A stretch of 64,000 bases of DNA from Centipeda flueggei ATCC 43531. GTDB lineage: Bacteria > Bacillota > Negativicutes > Selenomonadales > Selenomonadaceae. Shown here piece after piece: positions 7,421 through 21,317 of this stretch. The stretch lies in NCBI RefSeq assembly GCF_000160695.1, contig NZ_GG694006.1, positions 62,001 through 126,000 of the forward strand, written 5' to 3'. The translations under genes and the position numbers were made by a program. Position 1 is the first letter of the stretch. Each line of letters starts with the position of its first letter. The notes under the pieces are model-generated. The model saw only the letters and a program-made list of their open reading frames with translations, had not been told where the DNA came from and did no database searches.

Positions 7421-9067
7421 TTGAATGTTGCGAAGCCAATTTATGTCATTGGACATCGTAATCCGGACACGGATTCGATCTGCTCCGCGATCGGGTATGC
7501 CCATCTAAAGCAGGCCATGGGCGTCAATGCCGTAGCCGCACGTGCCGGCAAAGTGAATAAGGAGACGCGGTTTGCATTGGAGTACTTCCATGTCGAAAAA
7601 CCGCTCTTGATCCCCGATCTCTATCCGCGCGTCAAGGATATTGCGATGGACTGCAAGATTGTCGTGCGTCAGCACGATACCCTGCGCAATCTGGGGGAGG
7701 TTCTGCGCGAGAATGATCTGCGGTCGATTCCCGTGACGGACAGCCAGGGACTTCTCGTCGGCATCGTTTCGGTCAGTGATCTTGCCAAGCGATATTTTCA
7801 GGAACTTGGCATGACGAATCTCGCAGACATGCGCGTGCGTTATCGCGACATCATTCATGCTACCGACAGTCAGGTGCTTGTCCCCGGAGATGAGGCGGAG
7901 ACGATCAAAGGGCAGATCCGCATCGCTGCCGGAAGTCTTGCAACGATCCAGAAGATCATCAAAGGAAACGATATCGTGCTCGTGGGCGACCGAAAGCCAG
8001 AGACGATTCTGACCTGTATTGGCCAGGGGATTTCCTGTCTCGTCGTGACCGGGGACGGCCGCGTTCCGGCAGAGGCTCTGGAGGAAGCTGAGGCGCGCGG
8101 TATCTTCGTCCTCTCGACGCCGTATGATACCTATACCGTGGCGCGCCTCATCAATCAGTGTGTGCCCATTCGGCGCATCATGCATGAGAATCCAGTCTGC
8201 TTTAAGCCGCTCGATCTCCTGTCTGATATTAAGGGAATTATGGAGGAGACCAACTACCGTAATTATCCTGTACTAGAGAATGGACGCATCGTTGGTCTCG
8301 TGAGCCGTGACCGACTGGGTGTCTCCGACCCGGCACAGGTGATTCTTGTCGATCACAACGAGCGCAATCAGGCTGTTGAGGGCATCGAGGAGGCGAAGAT
8401 CGTCGAGATCATCGATCATCATCGCTTCGGTGGGATCAGTACGAGCGAACCGATCTACACTCATGCCGAGCCGGTCGGGTGCACGGCGACGATTGTCTCT
8501 AATATGCACTGGCAGAACGATATTGATATTCCTCCGTCGATTGCAGGTCTCCTGCTCTCCGCCATCATTTCCGATACGGTGCTGTTCAAGTCTCCGACCT
8601 GCACGCCAAAGGATAAACAGGCGGCGGAACGTCTCGCTGAGATCGCAGACGTGGATATGAACGCGTACGGCCTCGAGATGCTGAAGGCGGGCTCCAGTGT
8701 CGGCAATATGACGCCGATGGAGATTGTACGCAATGACCTTAAGGAGTTCACCATCGGTGCCTATCGTGTCGTTGTCAGTCAGACTTCGGTGATGGACACG
8801 AAGGAAATCATGGCGAAGGAGGATGAGCTCCTTGCTGCAATGAAGTCGATCTGCGACACGGAGGGGTTTGATCTCAGTCTCGTTATGATTACGGATATTC
8901 TCGAGGAGGCAACCTATCTGCTTTTTACGGGCTCGCCGCGTACGCTGATCGGAGAGGCGTTCCGCAAGGATACGAGCGGAACACATCTCTATCTGCCGGG
9001 TGTCATGTCGCGCAAGAAGCAGATCATTCCGCCGCTCTCGGAAGCGGTCAAGCGAATCAAGACATAA
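7421..9067 (+). CDS. Manganese-dependent inorganic pyrophosphatase with CBS and DRTGG regulatory domains
   Basis: The 548-residue protein is a family II (DHH) pyrophosphatase of the CBS-PPase class. The N-terminal metal motif is GHRNPDTDS. It is followed by a CBS domain (about 75-135), a DRTGG domain (about 190-300) and a second CBS repeat (about 255-320). The catalytic part then resumes with ILVDHNE and IIDHHRFGG, and a DHHA2 domain ends the protein. CBS-PPases hydrolyse PPi under control of AMP/ADP (inhibiting) and ATP or diadenosine polyphosphates (activating), shown for clostridial homologues. TTG 7421 is chosen because TAGGAGGT lies 8 bases upstream; an in-frame ATG at 7373 overlaps the -10 box and cannot be transcribed. 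Confidence 0.92.
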   Translation: MNVAKPIYVIGHRNPDTDSICSAIGYAHLKQAMGVNAVAARAGKVNKETRFALEYFHVEKPLLIPDLYPRVKDIAMDCKIVVRQHDTLRNLGEVLRENDLRSIPVTDSQGLLVGIVSVSDLAKRYFQELGMTNLADMRVRYRDIIHATDSQVLVPGDEAETIKGQIRIAAGSLATIQKIIKGNDIVLVGDRKPETILTCIGQGISCLVVTGDGRVPAEALEEAEARGIFVLSTPYDTYTVARLINQCVPIRRIMHENPVCFKPLDLLSDIKGIMEETNYRNYPVLENGRIVGLVSRDRLGVSDPAQVILVDHNERNQAVEGIEEAKIVEIIDHHRFGGISTSEPIYTHAEPVGCTATIVSNMHWQNDIDIPPSIAGLLLSAIISDTVLFKSPTCTPKDKQAAERLAEIADVDMNAYGLEMLKAGSSVGNMTPMEIVRNDLKEFTIGAYRVVVSQTSVMDTKEIMAKEDELLAAMKSICDTEGFDLSLVMITDILEEATYLLFTGSPRTLIGEAFRKDTSGTHLYLPGVMSRKKQIIPPLSEAVKRIKT

Positions 9068-9085
9068 GGGATACTGTGTTATATG

Positions 9086-9126
9086 GGAGGGGCGGAGTTG
9101 CCGTGGCGGCGGCCCCGCCTTTCTTA
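9086..9126 (+). terminator. Possible GC-rich terminator before pcrA
   Basis: GGAGGGGC can pair with GCCCCGCC with one mismatch, and a smaller GGCGG/CCGCC stem is also possible. TTTCTT follows. The structure is plausible but imperfect. Confidence 0.4.
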
Positions 9127-9149
9127 TTTGGAGTGAAAGGGACGATTCT

Positions 9150-13431
<4,282 letters not shown>

Positions 13432-13501
13432 AGGGCGAGAAAAGCCTCCGACGATCGGTATGAATAGAATTATGCATTGTCATGTAGTATGAGGGACTAT
13501 C

Positions 13502-14647
13502 ATGCGATTTATCCATACAGCAGACTGGCATCTGGGCAAACTTTTCGGACAGCGGCACATGACGGAAGACCAGGCGTATGTGCTGGAAGAACTTCTGGCG
13601 CTGTGCCGCGACGTCCGACCGGATGCACTCGTTCTCGCGGGCGATGTCTATGATCGGGCAGTGCCGCCGCCCGAAGCCGTAGCGTTGTTTAATACAGTGC
13701 TGACACGACTGGCAGAGCAGGGGATCAAGGTTCTCTGTATTGCAGGAAATCATGACAGTGCAGTTCGTCTGGCATTCGGTGCACAGCTGCTGCAATCCTC
13801 TGGCGTGTATATTGCAGGCACTCTCGACGCGGAGGCAGCTCCCGTGGTGCTGTCCGATGCATTCGGGGACGTGTACTTCTCGCTGCTTCCCTATGGCGAT
13901 CCGCCGCATATCCGCGAGTCTTTTTCACTGGACGAAACGCCGTCCTTCGATACGGCATTGGATGTTCAGATTGCCTCCTCACGGGCGATGATACCGCAGG
14001 GCGCACGCAGTGTTGCCGTTGCCCATGCCTTTGTGATCGGCGGTCAGACCTCCGAATCCGAGCATACCCTCTCCGTGGGGGGCAGTGATCAGGTACACGC
14101 GGATAAATTCAGGCCATACAATTACACGGCGCTTGGACACCTGCACGCGCCCCAGCGCGCGGGGGCGGAGCAGATTCGCTATGCCGGATCTCTGCTCAAG
14201 TATTCCTTTGATGAGTCACATCAGAAAAAGGGAGTCACACTGGTCGATATCGATGCGGCAGGGGCTGTCTCCCACACATTCTATCCGCTGGTACCGCGGC
14301 ATGATGTGCGGATCGTGAGAGGAAAAATGGCTGAGATCATGTCCGATGAGTTCGATCCTCTTTCACACGAGGACTATATCTGCGTGGAGCTTACCGACAC
14401 AGATGCCGTACTCGCCGCCCATGAAAAGCTGCGTCGCGTCTACCCAAATCTTTTTCTCATCACGCGCCCGAACATTCACATGGGACATTCCTCCAACGAA
14501 GTGCGAAACTATGAGCGCGGCAAGTCAGATCTCCATCTCTTTGCGGATTTCTATGCGGAGATGACCACGGAGAAAATGACGCAGGAGGAGACCGAGGAAC
14601 TTACGCATATCATCGATGCGTTGGAACGGGAGGAGAGAATGCAATGA
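13502..14647 (+). CDS. sbcD: Exonuclease SbcD (Mre11-type nuclease subunit)
   Basis: This 381-residue metallophosphoesterase is the nuclease of the SbcCD complex, which cleaves DNA hairpins and protein-blocked ends. Metal-binding motifs are all present: HTADWHLGK (Asp8, His10), LAGDVYDRA, AGNHDS, VAHAFV and GHLHAPQ. The remaining C-terminal part is the capping domain. ATG follows a GAGGGA ribosome binding site. It overlaps sbcC by 4 bases (ATGA). About 70 bases separate it from ligA with no clear terminator, so read-through from ligA is likely. Confidence 0.95.
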   Translation: MRFIHTADWHLGKLFGQRHMTEDQAYVLEELLALCRDVRPDALVLAGDVYDRAVPPPEAVALFNTVLTRLAEQGIKVLCIAGNHDSAVRLAFGAQLLQSSGVYIAGTLDAEAAPVVLSDAFGDVYFSLLPYGDPPHIRESFSLDETPSFDTALDVQIASSRAMIPQGARSVAVAHAFVIGGQTSESEHTLSVGGSDQVHADKFRPYNYTALGHLHAPQRAGAEQIRYAGSLLKYSFDESHQKKGVTLVDIDAAGAVSHTFYPLVPRHDVRIVRGKMAEIMSDEFDPLSHEDYICVELTDTDAVLAAHEKLRRVYPNLFLITRPNIHMGHSSNEVRNYERGKSDLHLFADFYAEMTTEKMTQEETEELTHIIDALEREERMQ

Positions 14648-17600
14648 GACCGCTGAAACTCCGCATCCAGGCGTTCGGCTCCTATGTGGACGAGCAGATT
14701 TTGGATTTTGAGACAGCCCTTGCTGATGCCCCATTCCTTTTGATCCATGGAGTGACGGGCTCCGGAAAGACCACTATTTTGGACGCGATCGTATTCGCCC
14801 TCTACGGAGAGTCCAGCGGGGATATACGCGAGGGAGCAATGCTGCGTTCCTCTACAGCATCGCCGGATCGGACGACGGAGGTGGAGTATGTATTCGCGCT
14901 CGGGCAACGTCGTTACCGCGTGCTGCGTTCTCCTGCCTATTTTCGTATGTCACGCGGAAAGATGACGCGGCGGGCAGCGACGGGACAACTATTTCGACTG
15001 CCCAATGTTGGCAAGACAGGCGAGGAAAAACTGCTTGCCGCGAATATCACGGATGTCTCGGAACGCATCAGTCAGCTGATCGGCTTCGATGCTGACCAGT
15101 TTCGTCAGGTCGTTCTCCTCCCACAGGGACAGTTTCAGCGGTTTTTGTTGGCAGAAGTCAAGGATCGTAGCGCCATTATGCAGCGTATTTTCCGTACGGA
15201 ACGGTATCAGCGCATTGAAGAAGTACTGACGAAAGAGGCACAGCAGCTTGAGCGGACGGCACAGGCGGAGCGTGAGCGCGCGGAAGGCATTCTGCGCGCA
15301 GAGGGAATGGCGTCATCGGACGAACTCCGCACGCGTCTCTCTGAACTTTCGGAGGAGATACGCCGTCAGGACGAAATCTTGCGGGAGCACGAAAAGGTGC
15401 AGAAGAGTGCACGGCGGGCACGTGAAGAGGGGGCTGCTGCACAGCAGAAACTCAGTGCACGGGATGCGGCACAAAGTGATTTGGAAAAAAAGCGCGAACA
15501 GGCAGAGTCTGTCCGCAACTTTCGTGTACGCCTGTCACGTGCACAGCGTGCACAACCGGTGCTCTACAAGGAGCGCAGCTACATCGAAGCGTTGAACACG
15601 GAACGCACCCGCAGAGAGGCATACGCATCCGCAGCAAAGGACTGCGCTGCTGCGAAGACGGAACATGATGCATCCATAGAATGCCTAAAGAAGGTGGAAG
15701 CCCATGCAGATGAGCATACACAAAATGTGGAACAGCTGCGCCGCATGAGAGATTACGCTCCGCTGGCGAACCGTTACCAGGAATGTACTTCTGCCCTGCG
15801 CGATCTTCGCGTCCGTGCCGCAGAGGGAGAAGAAAAATATGAAAGCGGCGCAGCGGAGATTGAACGTCTCACCGAGGCACAGAAGAAGTACGAAGAAGAA
15901 CGTGCAAGACTGCATCAGATCCTGGTCGGGAGTGAGATCGTTCAGCAGGAGAAGAAACAGCTTGAACACTGCCAACAGGCGTCAGACCAGATACGTGAAC
16001 TAGAAGATGCACTGACATCAGCACGCACACGTGTCAAAAAATCGCAGAAAAAACTGCAGACGGCAGAGGAGGCATTATCCGACGTGCGGACGACGCAGCG
16101 CCGTCTGCGCACCCTCTACGACATGGGCAGTGCCGCACGTCTGGCGCAGACACTGCAGGCAGACACACCTTGTCCGGTTTGCGGATCTCTCGCACATCCA
16201 AGTCCTGCCGTCCATGCGGAGGAGATCCCGTCCGCACAAGAGATGGATGTATGCATGCAGCATGTGGAAACAGCAGAAAAGGAGCTGCAGAAATGCACTG
16301 CTCAGGCAGAGCAAGAAAAGGCAGCGTGCCTTCGGCTTGAGCAGGAGCTTCTCCATGAGCAAAAACGCATAAAAGAGCTTCTCGCGGATGAAACCATGGA
16401 GGCGTTCTGTGTGCGTGTCGCGGAACGGGAAAACCAGCTCCGCCGTGCACAGAATGCGTGCAAAGCCCTTGAGAAAACGTATGCCGAAGAGCAGCAGCAG
16501 CTCTTTGCGCGGAAGGAGCAGCAGAAAGAGCAGGAAGCCCTGCTTCAAAAGAATCGTAATCTCATAGGGCTTCATGAGGGGGAGAAGAATGCATTGGAGC
16601 GTCAGCTGCCCGAGGAGTATCGTGATGCAGAGGCAGTACGGGAAGCGGCGGCACTTCTGGAACGGGAAGTAAAAACAGCGGAAACCGCCCGCGCTGAAGC
16701 AGAGAAGCGTGAGAAGGCGGCGGCGCAGAAATGTGCTCGTACGGAGAGTGCTAAGGCGGCGGCGCAGCGCGTTCTAAAGGAAGCGGAAGAAGTGCGGCAA
16801 GCGGCGCAGGAAGCGTATACGGCTGCATATTGTGCAGCAGATTTTCTGACCGAGGAAGAATACCATCATGCGATTGTGGGAGACTGGGCAAAGAGCGACT
16901 ATCTGGAAAAAGTACGTGAACGTATCACCGCGTATGATACAGCGTTTCAGGCGGCAGAGGAGCTGGTGAAGGCGGCCAAGGCAGCAGCAGAGGGGCTTTG
17001 TCCGCCGGACATGGAGGCACTGACCGAAGCGGAGCGCATCGCCGATCAGCGTGTGCAGGACAGCGCGCGAGCACAGGGCGTCCGCATGGAGCGCTGGGCT
17101 CTCTATACGCGCATGACCAAGGAAATGGATGCGCTGGAACGGGCGGGAGCAGCTCGCGATAAGCGTTACCGTGTGATCGGGAAACTCGCGAATGTCGCTG
17201 CGGCAAAACCACCCTATCAGATCCATTTTCAGACCTATGTTCTTCGCTCGATTCTGTCGGATGTCATCGATGCCGCGAACGAGCGGCTGATGATGATGAG
17301 CCGGGGACGTTACCGCTTTATCCACGGGGAGGGCGGACAAAAGAAGAAGTGGTGGGGGCTTGAGATCGATGTCTTTGATGAGTATACGGGTTTCCCGCGT
17401 CTCGCACGCACCCTCTCCGGCGGAGAGACATTCCTCGCCTCCCTGTCACTGGCACTTGGACTTTCGGATGTTGTGCAGCATTATGCGGGCGGAATGCATC
17501 TCGATATGATTTTCATCGACGAAGGCTTCGGATCTCTGGACAGTGAGACGCTTGACGTTGCCATTCGCGCGCTTCTCGATGTGCAGCGTGAGGGCGGTCG

Positions 17601-17724
17601 GCTGGTTGGCATCATTTCTCACATCGAGGAACTGCGTGCACGGATTCCCGTCCATCTGGAAGTGTGCCGCGGGCAGAACGGCAGCTATGCATCCTTTACG
17701 CAAAGCGGGGGATTGGCATTATGA
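14644..17724 (+). CDS. sbcC: Exonuclease SbcC (Rad50-type ATPase subunit)
   Basis: The 1026-residue SMC-like ATPase partners SbcD. The N-terminal Walker A is GVTGSGKTTILDAI (about 35-48). Long coiled coils flank a zinc hook, PCPVCGS, at about residue 510, which lies midway as expected. The C-terminal lobe has LSGGETFLASLSLALGLSD (ABC signature) and Walker B DMIFIDEGFGSLD. The coiled-coil DNA shows strong GAG/AAG/GCA codon repetition, but no tandem DNA repeat. It overlaps both neighbours by 4 bases (sbcD upstream, addB downstream), which points to tight co-translation. Confidence 0.95.
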   Translation: MRPLKLRIQAFGSYVDEQILDFETALADAPFLLIHGVTGSGKTTILDAIVFALYGESSGDIREGAMLRSSTASPDRTTEVEYVFALGQRRYRVLRSPAYFRMSRGKMTRRAATGQLFRLPNVGKTGEEKLLAANITDVSERISQLIGFDADQFRQVVLLPQGQFQRFLLAEVKDRSAIMQRIFRTERYQRIEEVLTKEAQQLERTAQAERERAEGILRAEGMASSDELRTRLSELSEEIRRQDEILREHEKVQKSARRAREEGAAAQQKLSARDAAQSDLEKKREQAESVRNFRVRLSRAQRAQPVLYKERSYIEALNTERTRREAYASAAKDCAAAKTEHDASIECLKKVEAHADEHTQNVEQLRRMRDYAPLANRYQECTSALRDLRVRAAEGEEKYESGAAEIERLTEAQKKYEEERARLHQILVGSEIVQQEKKQLEHCQQASDQIRELEDALTSARTRVKKSQKKLQTAEEALSDVRTTQRRLRTLYDMGSAARLAQTLQADTPCPVCGSLAHPSPAVHAEEIPSAQEMDVCMQHVETAEKELQKCTAQAEQEKAACLRLEQELLHEQKRIKELLADETMEAFCVRVAERENQLRRAQNACKALEKTYAEEQQQLFARKEQQKEQEALLQKNRNLIGLHEGEKNALERQLPEEYRDAEAVREAAALLEREVKTAETARAEAEKREKAAAQKCARTESAKAAAQRVLKEAEEVRQAAQEAYTAAYCAADFLTEEEYHHAIVGDWAKSDYLEKVRERITAYDTAFQAAEELVKAAKAAAEGLCPPDMEALTEAERIADQRVQDSARAQGVRMERWALYTRMTKEMDALERAGAARDKRYRVIGKLANVAAAKPPYQIHFQTYVLRSILSDVIDAANERLMMMSRGRYRFIHGEGGQKKKWWGLEIDVFDEYTGFPRLARTLSGGETFLASLSLALGLSDVVQHYAGGMHLDMIFIDEGFGSLDSETLDVAIRALLDVQREGGRLVGIISHIEELRARIPVHLEVCRGQNGSYASFTQSGGLAL

Positions 17725-20700
17725 CGGCACGGCTGGAGTTTATCATTGGGCGGTCGGGTACGGGCAAAACATATGACTGTCTCACGGCGATGAAGGATGT
17801 GCTGCGGGAGGAGCCGCTCGGGCGTCAGCGCATCCTTCTCGTTCCCGAGCACATGACCTATGCGGCGGAGCGGGCACTGGCCGAGGCTCTGACGCATGGA
17901 GCGGGATTCCTTCAAGTGTATGTATTTGGGTTTCGTCGCCTTGGTCGGCAGGTGTTGCTTGAGACCGGCGGGGAACATCTGCCGCGCATCAGCGATATCG
18001 GCAGGCGTATCCTGCTCAAGGATATTCTGCTGCAGCACAGCAGAGAACTCTCCGTCTTTCAGCGCTCCGTGCACAAGCGTGGGTTTACGGAGGTGCTTGG
18101 GCATACGATCGCAGAACTGAAGCGTGATCGGCTCAGCTCCGATCATCTGCGTCAGGCAGCAGATGTCAGTACAGGAGAGCATGCACGGCTGTCAGCGAAG
18201 CTGACAGAGCTTGCCACGATCATGGATGAACTCGCTGCCCGCATGGAGGGGCGACTGACCGATCACACCGATCGGATGGAGCGGCTCGCCGCACAGCTCA
18301 TTGATGCACCATTTCTGCGCGGCGCCGAACTGTGGGTGGACGGATTCGATTTTTTCAATCCGCAGGAACTTGCGGTCTTTCGCGCGCTGTTTCGCGTTGT
18401 TGATACCGTTCATGTCAGCCTCACGATGGACGGACGTGATGATGGAACGCATGTATTTACCAATTTGCCGGAAAATATCTATGATACGGGGCTGTTTGCG
18501 CGCAGTTATCAGACGATGCACCTCCTGCAGCAGATCTTTACGGAGGAGCAGCCATCGGCGGAGATTGGAATTCGACTGATGCCAGTGCAGCATCGGGCGC
18601 GGACGGAGGGGCTTCGTCTGCTGGAAGCACAGCTGTTCGGCCACGGACATATCACGCCCGCGAAGGATGATTCCATACGTATCGTCGAGGCAGCCAATCC
18701 GCGTCTTGAGGTGGAGACGGCGGCGGCAGACATCCTCCGCCTCGCACGCGACAATGGGTATCGCTACCGCGAGATCGCCGTGCTTGTGCGTGATGTCGAT
18801 CTCTACGGCGATCTGCTCTCACTTGCTTTTGCGGATTGCGGCATTCCATTTTATCTGGATGTCAAACGCCCGAGTGCGCATCATCCGCTTGCTGAGCTCC
18901 TGCGTGCTGTTGCACAGATGACGTGGCGTGGGTGGGCGTATGAGACTGTCTTCCGTGCGCTGCGCACAGGCTTCTTTCCGCTGCTCGGAACGGAGGAGGA
19001 CGAAGATGCTCCTCCACTCTGTGCGGATTGGCAGGAGGCTGTCGATCGTCTGGAAAACTACTGCCTTGCCTACGGGATTCGCAGTGAATCACAGTGGACG
19101 GCGACAGAGCCGTGGGACTTTGTCCAGCGGCGGGTCACAGAACATGAGCTGCATTTGGACGAGGAGGAAGAACGCCTCAGGGAAGAGCAGTGGCTGGATC
19201 ATCTGCGCCGTCGGATTGCAGAACCGCTTTCCCTCCTGACCGGGCACTTGCGACGGCATGAGAGCACGGCGCGTGTGCGTACGAAGGCACTCTACGACTT
19301 CCTTGATGAGTTATGTGTTCCGCAGACACTCCGCCTGTGGAGCGAAACGGCAGATCGGGAAGGTCGATTGGCGGATGCTGCCGCTCATCGCCAGATCTGG
19401 AGCTCCTGTATGGCACTTTTTGATCAGCTGGTCGAGGTGCGCGGAGACGACCCGCTATCGAGCCGGGACTATGAGGAGCTCTTGAGCGATGGACTTGACG
19501 CCATGTCCATTGCCCTGATTCCGCCGGGGCTGGATCATGTCACCGTTGCCTCCTTTGATCAGAACAGCATCGCGGGAGCGCGTGCTGTTTTTGTCATTGG
19601 GGCGAATGCCGGCATCATGCCGCGCGCGGGAACGACGAGCGGCGTATTTTCCGATACAGAACTCCTCTTCATCGGTGAGTCTCTTCAGACGGCGGGAGCG
19701 GATTCCGGGCATACCGTCTTTGGGGGGCGCACACAACAGAGCTTTTTGGAACGGTATCAGCTCTACCGTGGATTTACGGAGGCACGCGACTACCTCTGGG
19801 TGTCGTATGCGCTTTCTTCGGTGGATGGTTCGACCCTTGCTCCGTCGCCGCTGATCGCACGGCTGCGCCGAATCAGCAGTTCCTTTTTCTCCATCCCGCT
19901 TGCCTTGGCTGGGCGAGATGATCCGCTGCTCCTCTCTGCACCGTATCCTGCATTCTCGCATCTGACTGCTGCGCTGCGTGAAAAGAAAGAGCGCGGGGAA
20001 ATGCCTGCCATGTGGGGGGATGTCTACAACTGGATGCTGCAGGATGCTGTGATGCAGCCGCTCCTGCGGCGTATGCTCCATGGACTTTTTCTCCCACCGC
20101 GCGAAGTGTCCATCCCTGCTCCCGTGGCAGCTCGGCTGTTTACGCGCGACCGTCGGCTCAGCGGAAGTACCACACGGCTGGAGACGTTTCGCCAGTGCCC
20201 GTTCCGCCACTTTGCTATGTACGGGCTGCGGCTGCAGCAGCGTGATCGCTACGAATTTCAGAGCAATGACTTCGGGACACTTCTGCACGGCATCCTGCGC
20301 GGTTACGGTGAGTGGGTGCGCAGTGCATACGGCAACGATTGGTGCGCGGCATTGGCAGAAGCTCCAGAGAAGATCGAGGAACTGCTGCAGGAACTGATCC
20401 CGCAGGTGCACAGCACCGTGCTGATGAGCCGTGCCAGCTATCGGCACCGCATCGAAAGGATCCGCTGCACAGCACAACAGACAATACAGCATCTTACGTC
20501 ATGGGCGGCGGCATCTTCCTTTCATCCCTATGGGTTTGAGATCAGCTTCGGGCGCAGAAATGACGGCGTCCGCCTGGCGGATTTTCCGCTTGCGGACGGC
20601 ATGACACTTTCTCTGCGCGGGCAGATCGACCGTCTGGATGTGATGGATCATCATGCCTACTATCTGGTTCTCGACTATAAAACGGGGGCGACGTCCCTCC

Positions 20701-21317
20701 TCCTGCCTGAGATTCGGCACGGACTGAAGATGCAGCTTCTCCTGTATCTCTTCGTCGTGCGCTCCATCCTGGATACGGGGGAGGTGTTTCCCGCAGGGAT
20801 GCTCTATGCTCCGGTGAAAAACCCCATTGTCCCTTGTAACGTGCGCCTGGATGAGACGGCTCTCCGACGCCGGGTGATGAAGGGCATGGCACTCACGGGG
20901 ATGCTGCTCGACGATGCGGATATCATGAAGCAGCTCGATCAGGCGGCGGATCATATTTGCATCTCGTTCAACAAAGATAACAGTCTCTCCAAATCCTCGG
21001 CGAAATTTATGCGTTCGCGCGAGGAATTTCAGCAGCTGCTTTCCTTTTTGCCGCAGCTGATCCGCGCGACGGCGGAGGACATTCTGCACGGAGATATCCG
21101 CGTCTACCCCTATCGCTTTCAGGATCGCAATGCGTGTACGTATTGTGACTATCATACCATCTGCGCTTTCGATCCTACACTTCGGCCGGGGGACGTATAT
21201 CATGATATCGCCGATAATGCGCAGGAGGCGATGGAAGAAATTGCACGGATCGTAGAGGAGGTGGATCGCGATGGCGGATCGGCTGACATTCACAGCAGAC
21301 CAACAGCGCGCGATTGA
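17721..21317 (+). CDS. addB: ATP-dependent helicase/deoxyribonuclease subunit B
   Basis: AddB is the second subunit of the AddAB helicase-nuclease that processes double-strand ends for RecA. At 1198 residues it fits the family. An N-terminal Walker A (GRSGTGKTYD, about 10-19) is present. The C-terminal RecB-like nuclease has LVLDYKTG. The Fe-S staple cysteines are in FRQCPFRHF (near 826) and in NACTYCDYHTIC (near 1139-1148), the four-Cys arrangement of AddB. ATG 17721 overlaps the sbcC stop as ATGA. A longer in-frame extension to 17664 lies within sbcC and is discarded. The 3' end overlaps addA by 47 bases. Confidence 0.94.
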   Translation: MTARLEFIIGRSGTGKTYDCLTAMKDVLREEPLGRQRILLVPEHMTYAAERALAEALTHGAGFLQVYVFGFRRLGRQVLLETGGEHLPRISDIGRRILLKDILLQHSRELSVFQRSVHKRGFTEVLGHTIAELKRDRLSSDHLRQAADVSTGEHARLSAKLTELATIMDELAARMEGRLTDHTDRMERLAAQLIDAPFLRGAELWVDGFDFFNPQELAVFRALFRVVDTVHVSLTMDGRDDGTHVFTNLPENIYDTGLFARSYQTMHLLQQIFTEEQPSAEIGIRLMPVQHRARTEGLRLLEAQLFGHGHITPAKDDSIRIVEAANPRLEVETAAADILRLARDNGYRYREIAVLVRDVDLYGDLLSLAFADCGIPFYLDVKRPSAHHPLAELLRAVAQMTWRGWAYETVFRALRTGFFPLLGTEEDEDAPPLCADWQEAVDRLENYCLAYGIRSESQWTATEPWDFVQRRVTEHELHLDEEEERLREEQWLDHLRRRIAEPLSLLTGHLRRHESTARVRTKALYDFLDELCVPQTLRLWSETADREGRLADAAAHRQIWSSCMALFDQLVEVRGDDPLSSRDYEELLSDGLDAMSIALIPPGLDHVTVASFDQNSIAGARAVFVIGANAGIMPRAGTTSGVFSDTELLFIGESLQTAGADSGHTVFGGRTQQSFLERYQLYRGFTEARDYLWVSYALSSVDGSTLAPSPLIARLRRISSSFFSIPLALAGRDDPLLLSAPYPAFSHLTAALREKKERGEMPAMWGDVYNWMLQDAVMQPLLRRMLHGLFLPPREVSIPAPVAARLFTRDRRLSGSTTRLETFRQCPFRHFAMYGLRLQQRDRYEFQSNDFGTLLHGILRGYGEWVRSAYGNDWCAALAEAPEKIEELLQELIPQVHSTVLMSRASYRHRIERIRCTAQQTIQHLTSWAAASSFHPYGFEISFGRRNDGVRLADFPLADGMTLSLRGQIDRLDVMDHHAYYLVLDYKTGATSLLLPEIRHGLKMQLLLYLFVVRSILDTGEVFPAGMLYAPVKNPIVPCNVRLDETALRRRVMKGMALTGMLLDDADIMKQLDQAADHICISFNKDNSLSKSSAKFMRSREEFQQLLSFLPQLIRATAEDILHGDIRVYPYRFQDRNACTYCDYHTICAFDPTLRPGDVYHDIADNAQEAMEEIARIVEEVDRDGGSADIHSRPTARD

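Noticed and set aside
14900-17000. Apparent short repeats in sbcC and smc DNA
   Set aside because: They come from Glu/Lys/Ala-rich coiled-coil codons, not from tandem or dispersed DNA repeats.
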